Shown here: piece after piece, positions 31,457 to 40,210 of the stretch
How the letters are laid out: every line of letters begins with the position of its first letter
Position numbering within the stretch: the stretch's first letter is position 1
Source of the DNA: Thermoplasmata archaeon
Lineage (GTDB): Archaea > Thermoplasmatota > Thermoplasmata > UBA184
Direction: 5' to 3'
NCBI GenBank assembly: GCA_021826525.1
Contig: JAKAZU010000004.1
Coordinates: 1-55,102 of the forward strand
DNA length: 55,102 nucleotides
The notes under the pieces: model-generated
What the model was told of the DNA's origin: nothing
What the model saw: the letters and a program-made list of their open reading frames with translations, nothing else
Database searches by the model: none
Program-made: the position numbers and the translations under genes

Positions 31457-33364
31457 TCATCGGCCCTGGAATCTCGGCGAACGCTTTTCCAGGAACGCCC
31501 GCATTCCCTCGAGCCGGTCCTCGGTCCCAAAGGTGTGTCCCGCCGACTGACCCTCGAGATCGAGGGACGTCGCCAGCGAAGCGTCCATGCCGTTGTCGAT
31601 CACACGCTTGATCCAGGCCACGGCGAGCGGAGCCCGGTTCGCGATCATCTCGGCGAGGGCCTGCACCTCCTCGCGAGCGCGATCGGCGGGTACGACGCGG
31701 ACTACGAAGCCCATCCGCGCGGCTTCCTCGGCCGAAACGGGAACGCCGGTGTACGCGAGGTACTTCGTCCGAGCTCGACCGATGATGCGGGTAAGGCGGC
31801 TCGCCCCGCCCATCCCGGGATGTATCCCGACGCTTACCTCCGGCAGGCCGATCTGGGCTCCTTCCGCCGCCACGATGAAATCGGCGGCGAGGGCGATCTC
31901 AAGTCCGCCCCCGAGCGCGTAGCCCTCGACCAACGCGATCACGGGATGAGGGAACTTCTCGATCACGCGAGCGGTTTGCTGCCCCAGAAATCCGAAGGCG
32001 AGCCCCTCTGCCGGAGTCTTGCGCTCCATCTCGCCGATGTCGGCTCCCGCCGCGAACACGGGGGAGCTCCCGGCGAGCACCACCGCGCGTACGCTTGCGT
32101 CGCCGGCGAGCTCGGTGAACGCCTGGCGGAGAGCGATCAGCATGTCGGAGTTGAGCGAGTTCAGTACCTCCGGCCGGTCGAGCAAAACCCACGCGACCGG
32201 GCCCTGGTGTTCCACGATTACGGAGCGCAACGGCCACGTGCGATCCCCTCGGGCCGCCCGGGATCCGAGCTCCGCAGAGACCGGGAACGCGCCCTTCCAA
32301 GGCTTCGCGTACTCCTCCACCAGTCGCAGACCCTCGGATACTCCGACCGAAGAGAGCTGGGCGAAAGGCCCCCACTTCCGGCGAAGGCCGATCGTCGCTC
32401 CTCGATCAACCGCCTCGGGCGTCGCGACGCCTTCCTCGACCAGGCGGGTCGCGATCCCGATCGTCAGTCCCAGCAGCCGGTCCCGGACCGCAGCCTTCTG
32501 GTTCCCCACGACCTTCGTTGACCTCCAGTCCCAGAGCTGGCGGGAGGAGAACTGCTGCTCAAGCAACCGGCTCGGAGCGTACGCCGGGCCGAACGCGGCA
32601 CACAGCGAGTGCTGCGCGTGAAAGGCAATCGGGATCCCCGTGACGTTCATCAGTTCGAACGGGCCCAACGTGGCTCCGAAGAGCTCTCGACCGACCTCCT
32701 CGATCGTCGCGAGGCTCGCGACGCCCTCCTCCGCGAGACGGCACGACTCGTTCAGGTACGGAACGAAGAACCGGTTGACGGCAAACCCGGCGCGGTCGGC
32801 CGTGCGGATCGGGATCTTCCGCAGGCGATAGCCGAACTGCTCGAGCTGCCGCACTACGACGGGATCGGTGCGGTCCCCGGCAATCACCTCGAGGAGCTTG
32901 TTCACGGCGGCGGGAAAGAAGAAGTGGAGACCGGCGAAGCGACCGGGTTCGGGGAATCCGTCCGCGAGCTTCGTGACGGAAAGCGAGGAGGTGTTCGTCG
33001 CGACGATCGTGTCGGTACCGACAATGCCGGCCAGCTCGCGGAACACTGGTCCCTTGACCGTCTCGTCTTCGAAAACGGCCTCGACGACCAGGGCGGCGTC
33101 CTTTGCGGCGTCCGCGAGGCCGGTCGTAAACGAGATTCGGGAGAGGACTTCGTCTCGCTTGGCGGGAGTGAGCTTCTTCCGGTCGATGGCCCCTTGGAGC
33201 GTCTTCGCGATGAGCGAGCGTCCGCGATCGAGCATCGAAGCGTCGAGGTCGCGCACGCGCACGGTAAACCCGGCTTGGGCGCAGGCCAGCGCGATCCCAC
33301 TGCCCATGTTGCCGGCGCCGATGATCGCCACGGTTGCGGGTGGTCGGAGCGATGGGTAGCTCAT
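31457..33364 (-). CDS. Bifunctional 3-hydroxyacyl-CoA dehydrogenase / enoyl-CoA hydratase
   Basis: 635 residues with two fused enzymes. Residues about 1-185 hold the NAD-binding HCDH domain (I-I-G-A-G-N-M-G-S-G) and about 186-365 the C-terminal HCDH domain, with catalytic H-F-F-F-P and N-R-F. From about 378 to the end lies a crotonase domain with the oxyanion-hole segment F-A-A-G-A-D-I and A-L-G-G-G-L-E. The order dehydrogenase then hydratase is the archaeal one; such proteins act in beta-oxidation or, in autotrophic Thermoproteota, as crotonyl-CoA hydratase/3-hydroxybutyryl-CoA dehydrogenase. Which direction applies here is open. A hairpin in the presumed leader and a palindromic promoter lie upstream. 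A second, single-domain crotonase is at 52672. Confidence 0.94.
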   Translation of the reverse strand: MSYPSLRPPATVAIIGAGNMGSGIALACAQAGFTVRVRDLDASMLDRGRSLIAKTLQGAIDRKKLTPAKRDEVLSRISFTTGLADAAKDAALVVEAVFEDETVKGPVFRELAGIVGTDTIVATNTSSLSVTKLADGFPEPGRFAGLHFFFPAAVNKLLEVIAGDRTDPVVVRQLEQFGYRLRKIPIRTADRAGFAVNRFFVPYLNESCRLAEEGVASLATIEEVGRELFGATLGPFELMNVTGIPIAFHAQHSLCAAFGPAYAPSRLLEQQFSSRQLWDWRSTKVVGNQKAAVRDRLLGLTIGIATRLVEEGVATPEAVDRGATIGLRRKWGPFAQLSSVGVSEGLRLVEEYAKPWKGAFPVSAELGSRAARGDRTWPLRSVIVEHQGPVAWVLLDRPEVLNSLNSDMLIALRQAFTELAGDASVRAVVLAGSSPVFAAGADIGEMERKTPAEGLAFGFLGQQTARVIEKFPHPVIALVEGYALGGGLEIALAADFIVAAEGAQIGLPEVSVGIHPGMGGASRLTRIIGRARTKYLAYTGVPVSAEEAARMGFVVRVVPADRAREEVQALAEMIANRAPLAVAWIKRVIDNGMDASLATSLDLEGQSAGHTFGTEDRLEGMRAFLEKRSPRFQGR

Positions 33365-33375
33365 GCGATCTCACT

Positions 33376-33394
33376 CCGCCGGCTGGACCGGCGG
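33376..33394 (-). promoter_or_regulatory. Perfect 7-bp hairpin in the presumed leader of the HCDH/hydratase gene
   Basis: CCGCCGG, a five-base loop, then CCGGCGG. It lies between the predicted start of transcription and the ATG at 33364. Its base overlaps a GGAGTGA sequence that could act as ribosome binding site, so folding could hide it. GC-rich repeats arise by chance more easily in this composition. Confidence 0.3.
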
Positions 33395-33416
33395 CGGGAG
33401 CGCAGGAAGGCAAGGA

Positions 33417-33428
33417 TTCTTTAAAGAA
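33417..33428. promoter_or_regulatory. Perfect 12-bp palindrome with TATA-like core between divergent genes
   Basis: TTCTTTAAAGAA is self-complementary and contains the CTTTAAAG core. It is centred about 32 nt before the GNAT GTG (33455) and about 58 nt before the minus-strand ATG (33364). It could be a promoter for both genes and, as a palindrome, also a regulator site. Confidence 0.45.
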
Positions 33429-33454
33429 CGCCATCGTCCCCGGCCGGGTTCCCC

Positions 33455-34303
33455 GTGACCGACCCTAGGCCTGCAGAGCTTGCCGATGCTCTCCTCGCTG
33501 ACGAGCAAGCGCTGGTGCTCAGCCTCGGAGGTTTCACGGTCGGCTTCGCGGGCGGGACCCTGCTGTTGCACGACCGGATACCGGCGCCTCGATTCAACTT
33601 TGTCACCGTGGATCGGGTCGGGGCTAGCCGACAGACGGGTTTCTTCGAGCGTGCACTCGACCAATACTTCCAGCGCGCGGTCCGACCGACCTTCCGGGTC
33701 GCGCGCCCCGTTCCGCCGTACATCGATCGCACCCTGCGGTACCTCGGGTTCGCTCCACGCGAGGATGCTCTCGAGATCCTCGCCGGCCGCCGCATCGCCG
33801 CTCATGTGCCGGGCTGCGGCACGGCCCACCTGGCCGACGACGAAGATGCTCACGATCTCGCGCAGCTATGGGTGGGAGAGAAGGAGTCGCCCGAGTTTGC
33901 GAGTGCGCTCGACATTCTTCGCCATCATCCTAACCCCGGGGAGGCGCTATTACCCGTGGTGGTAGACGACAATGGGGAACGGCTTGGTGCGGCCCTGATC
34001 TATCGACGCGAGCGCCGGGCACTGTTCTTCGGGGTCTCGACGCAACCCCTGGCACGTGGCCGAGGGGTGGCGACGGGCCTCGTACGCTATGCGATCCGTT
34101 CCCGGCTTGGGGGCCCCAGGGCGACGTACGCGCTGCTGTCCGATTCCGCGCGCCTGACCCGGCACCTCGTCCGCCTGGGACTCCGCCGGCTCCGGTCGAT
34201 GACGGTCTATGAGTTGGGCGCGGATGCCCAACTTTCTCTTCCCCCCGTTCCCCCCCTTGGCCCTCCGCACTGGCGCCCTCCGCGGAGCGCTCCCGCCGGA
34301 TAA
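33455..34303 (+). CDS. GNAT-family acetyltransferase
   Basis: 282 residues starting from GTG. The N-terminal half (about 1-120) is family-unassigned and begins with a D-E-Q-A-L-V-L-S-L-G-G segment. The C-terminal half is a GNAT fold with the acetyl-CoA loop Q-P-L-A-R-G-R-G-V-A-T-G-L (R/Q-x-x-G-x-G/A) and strands R-L-G-A-A-L-I-Y and A-L-F-F-G-V-S, then helix S-A-R-L-T-R-H-L-V-R-L-G-L-R. The last 35 residues are Pro-rich. It resembles two GNAT halves, the first degenerate. Substrate unknown. It is divergent from the HCDH/hydratase gene and ends 67 nt before the ppsA stop on the other strand. Confidence 0.75.
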   Translation: MTDPRPAELADALLADEQALVLSLGGFTVGFAGGTLLLHDRIPAPRFNFVTVDRVGASRQTGFFERALDQYFQRAVRPTFRVARPVPPYIDRTLRYLGFAPREDALEILAGRRIAAHVPGCGTAHLADDEDAHDLAQLWVGEKESPEFASALDILRHHPNPGEALLPVVVDDNGERLGAALIYRRERRALFFGVSTQPLARGRGVATGLVRYAIRSRLGGPRATYALLSDSARLTRHLVRLGLRRLRSMTVYELGADAQLSLPPVPPLGPPHWRPPRSAPAG

Positions 34304-34370
34304 CTCGGACTTCAGAAGGTTGGGGGTTATCCGGCCGGCCCGAGGCTATGAACGATGGGGGGTAGCGCGG

Positions 34371-36746
34371 TCAGGCCGGGGCGCGGCGAAAGCCTTCGAG
34401 CTTCATCCGCTGCTCGAGCGAGGCGATCGTACGGATGGTCGGAACCACGGTGTCGGCGTTGAGCGAGATCGAATCGATCCCTTGGCGCACCAGGAACTCC
34501 GCGAACTCGGGGTAGACGCTGGGACCTTGGCCGCAGATCCCCACGGTCCGGTGCTCTGCGTGCGCGCCCTCGATCAATAGCTCGATGGCGCGTTGGACCG
34601 CCGGGTCGCGTTCGTCAAAATATCCCATCCGGCCCAGGGTCTCGGAGTCACGATCGGCGCCGAGCACGAGCTGGGTGAGATCGTTTGATCCGATGGAGAA
34701 ACCGTCGCAGAACTTCGAGAAATCCCGTGCGAGCAGCACCGTCGACGGGACCTCGGCCATGAGGTAGAGCTGGAAATCGCGGGAACGTCGGAGGCCCGCG
34801 TCGCGCATCATACCCGCGATCTCTTCGAGCTCCCAAGTATTGCGAACGAACGGCAGCATGACGTGGGCGTTCTTCAGTCCCCGCTCGGTGCGGATCCGGT
34901 GGATCGCTTCGAGCTCGGCCAGGAACGCAGGACGGAACGCGGGAGCGATGTAGCGCGAACAGCCGCGCCATCCGATCATCGGGTTCTCCTCCTCGGGTTC
35001 GAACTGGGCCCCGCCGGGCATCCCGCGGTACTCGTTCGTCTTGAAGTCGGACGTACGGATGATCACCGGTCGCGGATGGAAAGCCTGGCAGACCTGGGCG
35101 ATCCCGTCGGCGAGGCGGCGCACGAGTTCTTCGCGCTTTCCCTCTTGGAGGAGCTTGAGCGGATGCTCACGAACGTGGGCGGTGAATATGAACTCCGTTC
35201 GGAGCAGGCCGACGCCGGACACCGGGAGCTGCGCGTACTCGGTCGCCTTCTCCGGGACCCCCACGTTCACGTAGATTTTCGTTGCGGTGACGGGGGACGA
35301 GTGAGCGCCGCCGGCGTACCCGGCCAACCCGTAATCTCCAGCGGCGGGGGAGGGAGCCACGACCGTCGCTCGCCGACCCCGGTAGACCGAACCAGTCTTG
35401 CCATCTACGGTGACCTCGCTACCGTCCGTGATGGTCTTCGTCGCAGAGCGCGTCCCGACGACGCAAGGAACCCCGAGCTCGCGGGATACGATCGCCGCAT
35501 GGCAGGTCATGCCGCCCTCGTCGGTGACAATGGCCGCGGCGTGCGCCATCGCCGGCACCATGTCCGGGGTCGTCATCGAGGTCACGAGGATCTCTCCCGG
35601 CCGGAGCTTCTCCATGTCCGACGGCCCGGCAAGGATCCGGGCCACCCCGCTCGCAGCCCCAGGGCTCGCCCCGAACCCTCGCACAATCGGCTCTTCCTCG
35701 GAACTTGGAGGCGACTGCGGAGGCGGGCGGGCACTCGACATCCCGGCGGGGGAAGCGCGCGACGTAGATGACGGTGCGGAGCCGTCCCCTCCGGGGATGG
35801 TCGTCACCGGGCGCGCTTGGACGATGTAGAGGCCGTGGCGGTCCGCGCACCACTCGACGTCCATCGGCCGACGGTAGTGCGCCTCGATCCTCCGTCCGAG
35901 GGACGCGAGACTCTTGATCCGCTCGTCCGAGAGCTTCTGAGCGCGGCGGTCCTTCTCGGGGACATCCTGTCGCTCGTTCCCTCCACCTTCGGCCCGGACG
36001 ATTCGGAACCTCTGATCGCTGAGTTGCTTCTGGATGATGCTCTGGGTGGATCCGTCGATGACGTAATGGTCCGGGGTCACTTCGCCCCCGACGATCGCTT
36101 CGCCAAGTCCCCACCCGGCCTCGATGATCATTCGATTCTCGCCGGTGTTGGGATCGCGCGTGAAGAGGATCCCGCTCACGGTCGAGTCGACCATCTTCTG
36201 AACAAGTACGGCGAGCGCGACCTCCGAGTGCTCGAAGCCCTTGCGGGCTCGGTAGGCGATGACCCGAGGAGTGAACACGCTACTCCAGCAGCGTCGGACC
36301 ATCCGGAGGATCGAGTCCGTCCCGGTGACGTTGAGATACGTGTCCTGCAGCCCGGCAAACGAGGCTCCTTCTAGGTCCTCGGCGGTCGCGCTGGATCGTA
36401 CTGCGGAGAACCGCACGGAGTGATCCTTGGCATAGGATTCGTACGCCCGGACGAGCTCTTGGCGTAAGCTCGCCGGGAACTCGGTCGCTTCGAACGCGGC
36501 GCGGATCCGTTGCGATGCCGCCTCTACGGTATCGGCCTTCGCGGGGTCGATCTGGTCGAGCGACTCCCGAATCACTTTGGCGAGCGAAGGGATCGATGCG
36601 AAGGAGACGTACGCCTCGGTGGTGATCACGAACCCCGGTGGAATTGGGAGACCTTCCCGGACCAGCTCGCCGAGCTTGCTCGCTTTGCCTCCGACCAGCG
36701 GGCGATCACTATCGGAGACGTCGGCGAGATCAACGACGGTCCTCAT
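34371..36746 (-). CDS. ppsA: Phosphoenolpyruvate synthase
   Basis: Makes PEP from pyruvate and ATP, releasing AMP and phosphate; the entry to gluconeogenesis in archaea. 791 residues in the usual three-part order: ATP-binding domain (about 1-315; V-G-G-K-A-S-K-L-G-E-L, R-S-S-A-T-A-E-D), a Ser/Pro-rich linker (318-352) that is longer than usual, the phosphohistidine domain with G-G-M-T-C-H-A-A-I-V-S-R-E (His416), and the PEP-binding TIM barrel ending with G-I-C-G-Q-G-P-S, whose Cys is catalytic, and S-I-S-L-N-A-D-T-V. The start overlaps the trm5 stop as ATGA and is part of apgM-trm5-ppsA. Confidence 0.96.
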   Translation of the reverse strand: MRTVVDLADVSDSDRPLVGGKASKLGELVREGLPIPPGFVITTEAYVSFASIPSLAKVIRESLDQIDPAKADTVEAASQRIRAAFEATEFPASLRQELVRAYESYAKDHSVRFSAVRSSATAEDLEGASFAGLQDTYLNVTGTDSILRMVRRCWSSVFTPRVIAYRARKGFEHSEVALAVLVQKMVDSTVSGILFTRDPNTGENRMIIEAGWGLGEAIVGGEVTPDHYVIDGSTQSIIQKQLSDQRFRIVRAEGGGNERQDVPEKDRRAQKLSDERIKSLASLGRRIEAHYRRPMDVEWCADRHGLYIVQARPVTTIPGGDGSAPSSTSRASPAGMSSARPPPQSPPSSEEEPIVRGFGASPGAASGVARILAGPSDMEKLRPGEILVTSMTTPDMVPAMAHAAAIVTDEGGMTCHAAIVSRELGVPCVVGTRSATKTITDGSEVTVDGKTGSVYRGRRATVVAPSPAAGDYGLAGYAGGAHSSPVTATKIYVNVGVPEKATEYAQLPVSGVGLLRTEFIFTAHVREHPLKLLQEGKREELVRRLADGIAQVCQAFHPRPVIIRTSDFKTNEYRGMPGGAQFEPEEENPMIGWRGCSRYIAPAFRPAFLAELEAIHRIRTERGLKNAHVMLPFVRNTWELEEIAGMMRDAGLRRSRDFQLYLMAEVPSTVLLARDFSKFCDGFSIGSNDLTQLVLGADRDSETLGRMGYFDERDPAVQRAIELLIEGAHAEHRTVGICGQGPSVYPEFAEFLVRQGIDSISLNADTVVPTIRTIASLEQRMKLEGFRRAPA

Positions 36747-37765
36747 GCGGCGCCCCGTCGCTCGAGCGTGTAGGCGCGCAGGTCGGATGTGGGAGAGTAC
36801 GCGTGGACCTCTCGGCTCTCTCGGATCGACCAGTCACTGCGTTCTCCGGTTCGTTCTAGGATGGTCATCGCTCGTGTGTCGAGCTCCGCGCGTTCGACCA
36901 CCTCGTAGTAATGAATCGAACCGCCGGGGCGGACGGCGCGTGCCACTGACGGTAGATACTTAATCCCTTGCAGCGGAAGATTCAGGATGGCGCGATCCGC
37001 GGGTTCGGCCCTCGCCAAGAATCGCTCGACATCGTCCTGGACGACCTCGACGGGGATACGCGGAGCCAACCGGCCCAGGCTCGTGCGAAGGAGTTCGAGG
37101 GCGTCGGGGTTCTGGTCCACCGCCGCCACTCCGGTGGCCCGACCATCGCGGGCGATTGCGAGCGCGAACGGGCCGACCCCGCAGCACAGGTCGTACACCG
37201 TCTCGCCCCGGCAGACGGCTCCGGCCACGCGCGCATGCTCGCGCGCGAGACGGGGCGAGAAGTACGCGCGTTCGACGTCCACCTCGATCGAGATCCCATT
37301 CTCTCGATGTTGCGTCTTCCAGCTCCCGGTTCCCGCAACCCTGCGCAGGGACCGACGACGGTCCGGCCCATGTACGCCCATATCGACTCCGACCAGGCGC
37401 GCCCCGGGCACGAACCGGAGCAACGCATCTCCGATCGCATGAGCGTCCGGTTCCAACTCTCTCGGGATGCGGACGAGCACGATATCGCCGATCACGTCGA
37501 ACGCGCGCGGGAGCAAGGCACGTCGGTCCGGAGGGAGGGAGACCAGATCCTGGTACCGACGCGCGGGACCTCGGTCCGATAGAGGCAAGAACTCCTCCTC
37601 CGCAACCGATCCGCGCACGGGAAGCGCTCCCGGCCCGACGGGGAGGACTACATCACTGCCGTCGACGCGGATTCGGAGATCGGTGCGTAGCTTGCCCGCG
37701 TGGACCAGGGCGCGGCGGGCCTCTTCGCCTTCGCTGCGGGGCACCCGTATCGCGCGAGATCTCAT
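36743..37765 (-). CDS. trm5: tRNA (guanine(37)-N1)-methyltransferase Trm5
   Basis: 340 residues. Trm5 puts the m1G37 methyl group on tRNA next to the anticodon, which prevents frameshifts and supplies the substrate for wyosine synthesis. Seen: D-V-I-G-D-I-V-L-V (D2 domain entry), E-V-D-V-E-R-A-Y-F-S-P-R-L-A-R-E-H, SAM motif I D-L-C-C-G-V-G-P-F-A-L-A-I-A, and the catalytic-type A-I-L-N-L-P motif followed by H-Y-Y-E. The N-terminal D1 domain is short and partly replaced by an Arg/Pro-rich start. It is coupled to apgM upstream and ppsA downstream by ATGA overlaps. The Taw2 aminocarboxypropyl transferase is a related family, but the N-L-P motif favours Trm5. Taw1 is at 7428-8408. Confidence 0.9.
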   Translation of the reverse strand: MRSRAIRVPRSEGEEARRALVHAGKLRTDLRIRVDGSDVVLPVGPGALPVRGSVAEEEFLPLSDRGPARRYQDLVSLPPDRRALLPRAFDVIGDIVLVRIPRELEPDAHAIGDALLRFVPGARLVGVDMGVHGPDRRRSLRRVAGTGSWKTQHRENGISIEVDVERAYFSPRLAREHARVAGAVCRGETVYDLCCGVGPFALAIARDGRATGVAAVDQNPDALELLRTSLGRLAPRIPVEVVQDDVERFLARAEPADRAILNLPLQGIKYLPSVARAVRPGGSIHYYEVVERAELDTRAMTILERTGERSDWSIRESREVHAYSPTSDLRAYTLERRGAA

Positions 37766-39075
37766 GTCGGGGTCCGAACCGACCGTTCTAAGAGTAGCGG
37801 CATCACGTCGGACCCGTGCAAGCGGCCGAGAACCCCTATCGAGGCCGCCTGTTCGCCGAACGTCCGGGGGACGGCCTCGGTCGCCGAAGCGGCCCTGGCT
37901 CCGACGAGGAGGAGCGGCACGGGATCGTCCGAGTGGGCTCGCAGGATCGCCGGGGTCGCATGGTCCGCAGTGACCACGATGCGCGTACGATCCAGGTCCA
38001 CGCTGGCGAAGAATGGGCCGAAAAAAGAGCGATCGATCGCCTCGATGATCTCCTGCTTGCGCGGCGCATCGCCATCGTGGCCGGGTTCGTCCGGCCCCTT
38101 GAGGTGGACGTAGACGAAGGGATACCGGGAGAGCGCCCGGAGGGTGCGTTCGGCTCGCTCGCGGTATCCGGCGTCACGGTCGGGGCCCATAGGGCCTACA
38201 TACTCGTCAGCGAGACCTATGAGTCGGGCGATCCCACGCTCCACCGGCATTTCGGTGATCGCCGCACCCGCGATCCCCCAACGCTCCCGCCACGGCTTCG
38301 GGAGAGAGGAAGGAACGGTTCCCGCGTTCCGAAGCAGGATGCCATTCGCCACCGGCTTGCCTGCGATGGCGCGACGTGCGTTTGTGGGGTCGCCCGCGAG
38401 CCGGAGGGCGGATCGAGCGATGAAGGCATTGACCGCGGTGGCGGTCCGGGCCGCGGCCGGGTCGTCGCTCTCCGGCCGGGCCTCGGGGATACGCCGGTCG
38501 GCATCGGCCCGCGCTCGTCCCATTCCCCCGACACGCTCGTAGAATGGGTCGGCATTCGTTACCCGGGGCGAGAGAGCGTCTCCCGAGCGCGCCCGAAGGA
38601 TCAGAACTCCCCGGTGACCTACGGTCGCCCGGACCGTGGCCTCGATGCCAAGGTCTTGGAGGAGGTCGCCGTGCGTGAGCGACTGCGCGAGGGCCTCCGA
38701 CTCGTGCGTGGTCAACGATCGGCCGACCCGCTGGTCCACGACCGTACCGGCGCCGTTCGTTGTGGCGAAGTTCAGCCGAAATGCGACCTCCCCGCTCGCA
38801 ACGCGTATGCCGATGCCTTCTGCCTCGAGCACGCCCCGTCCGGGCGAATCGCGCACGGGATCGTAGCCCAGGAGCGAAAGAACGCCGGCATCGGACTCCG
38901 GCGCCGTTCCCGGACCGATCACGTCGACCAACCCCATTTGGCCCCTCACAAGGGCCCGGTCGAGCTCCGGGGTGTGCGCCGCTTGAACGGGACTTAGGCC
39001 TCCCGTCGCAGGATTCGGTCGATCTCCGAGCCCGTCGAGGATCACCAGAGCGTATCGAAGTGAAGGTCCGCTCAT
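37762..39075 (-). CDS. apgM: 2,3-bisphosphoglycerate-independent phosphoglycerate mutase, archaeal type
   Basis: Interconverts 3- and 2-phosphoglycerate. 437 residues with the alkaline phosphatase-type fold: L-V-I-L-D-G-L-G-D-R-P holds the first metal ligand, S-D-A-G-V-L-S-L-L-G-Y-D-P replaces the usual S-D-T-A-x-L segment with the active serine still present, and V-T-A-D-H-A-T-P near the end carries metal ligands Asp and His; K-G-P-D-E-P-G-H-D-G-D is also typical. The ATG is chosen because a strong TATA-like element lies 28 nt upstream; an in-frame GTG 9 nt earlier would be too close to it. First gene of apgM-trm5-ppsA, two of which are glycolytic/gluconeogenic. Confidence 0.93.
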   Translation of the reverse strand: MSGPSLRYALVILDGLGDRPNPATGGLSPVQAAHTPELDRALVRGQMGLVDVIGPGTAPESDAGVLSLLGYDPVRDSPGRGVLEAEGIGIRVASGEVAFRLNFATTNGAGTVVDQRVGRSLTTHESEALAQSLTHGDLLQDLGIEATVRATVGHRGVLILRARSGDALSPRVTNADPFYERVGGMGRARADADRRIPEARPESDDPAAARTATAVNAFIARSALRLAGDPTNARRAIAGKPVANGILLRNAGTVPSSLPKPWRERWGIAGAAITEMPVERGIARLIGLADEYVGPMGPDRDAGYRERAERTLRALSRYPFVYVHLKGPDEPGHDGDAPRKQEIIEAIDRSFFGPFFASVDLDRTRIVVTADHATPAILRAHSDDPVPLLLVGARAASATEAVPRTFGEQAASIGVLGRLHGSDVMPLLLERSVRTPT

Positions 39076-39097
39076 TCGCTCCACCGCGGGGTGTTTT

Positions 39098-39108
39098 CCT
39101 TATAAAGG
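39098..39108. promoter_or_regulatory. TATA-like element shared by apgM and the divergent zinc-ribbon membrane protein
   Basis: CCTTATAAAGG, nearly palindromic, is centred 28 nt before the apgM ATG (minus) and 29 nt before the ATG at 39132 (plus). Only 56 bp separate the two start codons, so both transcripts would be leaderless. Confidence 0.6.
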
Positions 39109-39131
39109 GGTGCCGGGCTCGCCCCGCGGGC

Positions 39132-40175
39132 ATGGCGAAAGGACGGATCCGAGCGTTCTTCAACACTCGAGTGGGCTTGGCCGTTCTCATCGCGATCGCG
39201 ATCGTCGTGACCGCGGGCTCGTTCCTGATCGGAGAATATCTGACTGCCACCGTCGCCGCGTTGCTCTTCGGGCTTGGGATCCCGGTTTGGATGGGTCAGA
39301 AGAGCATCAAGTGGCTCGCCGTCGTCGGCGTAGCGATACTTGCCGTCAGCCCGGCCATCAGCACGGCCTTCGAGGTCCCGGTCGTGCTCGCGCCGACAGC
39401 AGCGGCTTCCTCGTCGAATTACATCCTGCAGAACGCCACCGTATCGCCGTACTTCGGCGGTCCCGGAACGAACTTCACCTGGACATTGCTGGTCGACTTC
39501 AATCGGATCCCCAGCGGCAACGAGAGTTGGAATATGACCCTCTACCTCAGCACTTGTCCCGGCGCCACGGGCCGGAGCGATCCGAACTGTAGTTCCGGAT
39601 ATCCCTTTACCTCCTACACCCAGAGCGTAGTCAATCAGACCGGAAACCAGACGATCAGGTTCTCCGAGGCGATCAGTTCCTCGAACATCTGGGACTGGCA
39701 GATGAGCCTGTTCTACACGAATAACTCCGGCCGGAACGGGACGTACGTGTTCCTCGTCGGAGACCCTACCTATAACGGGATCGCCGGACCCGTGGTCGCG
39801 AACGGATGGGGGGGCGTCTACGGGCTCATTGTCGGCGCGATCTACAGCGACTACCTCATCGTAGGGATCGTGTTCTTCATCGGTCTCCTGATCTACGCGG
39901 TCTTCAAGCAGCGGCGCATGCGCCGAGAGCAGGCGGCGAGCCGAGCCGCGCCATCGTCGGGGACCGCGGGAGCCGAGAGTCCTCCGGCGGGGCCCGGTGC
40001 CTCTTCGGCTCCTCTCGCTTCGGGCAGCACGGCGCGCCCCGCGGCGACCCAAGAGCTGGCGTGTCCCAATTGCGGCGCCGTGGTCTATCCGAAGGAGACG
40101 TTCTGCTGGAAGTGCGGTACGAGCCTATCGACGCCCTCGAATGCGATGACCGGCCGAAGTAACCCTCCCTCGTAA
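39132..40175 (+). CDS. Membrane protein with exterior domain and C-terminal zinc ribbon
   Basis: 347 residues. Three hydrophobic helices at the N terminus (about 13-35, 37-53, 59-80), an exterior domain of about 145 residues rich in Asn/Ser/Thr with sequons (N-A-T, N-F-T, N-E-S, N-M-T, N-Q-T) and two cysteines (C-P-G-A-T-G-R-S-D-P-N-C) that may form a disulfide, one more helix (about 229-257), a basic stretch K-Q-R-R-M-R-R, a Pro/Ala/Ser-rich linker and a cytosolic zinc ribbon (C-P-N-C then C-W-K-C, about 313-333). I do not recognise the family. The zinc-ribbon tail after a membrane helix recalls the giant protein at 25309. Leaderless from the shared element with apgM. Confidence 0.8.
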   Translation: MAKGRIRAFFNTRVGLAVLIAIAIVVTAGSFLIGEYLTATVAALLFGLGIPVWMGQKSIKWLAVVGVAILAVSPAISTAFEVPVVLAPTAAASSSNYILQNATVSPYFGGPGTNFTWTLLVDFNRIPSGNESWNMTLYLSTCPGATGRSDPNCSSGYPFTSYTQSVVNQTGNQTIRFSEAISSSNIWDWQMSLFYTNNSGRNGTYVFLVGDPTYNGIAGPVVANGWGGVYGLIVGAIYSDYLIVGIVFFIGLLIYAVFKQRRMRREQAASRAAPSSGTAGAESPPAGPGASSAPLASGSTARPAATQELACPNCGAVVYPKETFCWKCGTSLSTPSNAMTGRSNPPS

Positions 40176-40210
40176 CGCGACGGGGAAGCGTCGGGCCGTC
40201 ACGGAGCCGG

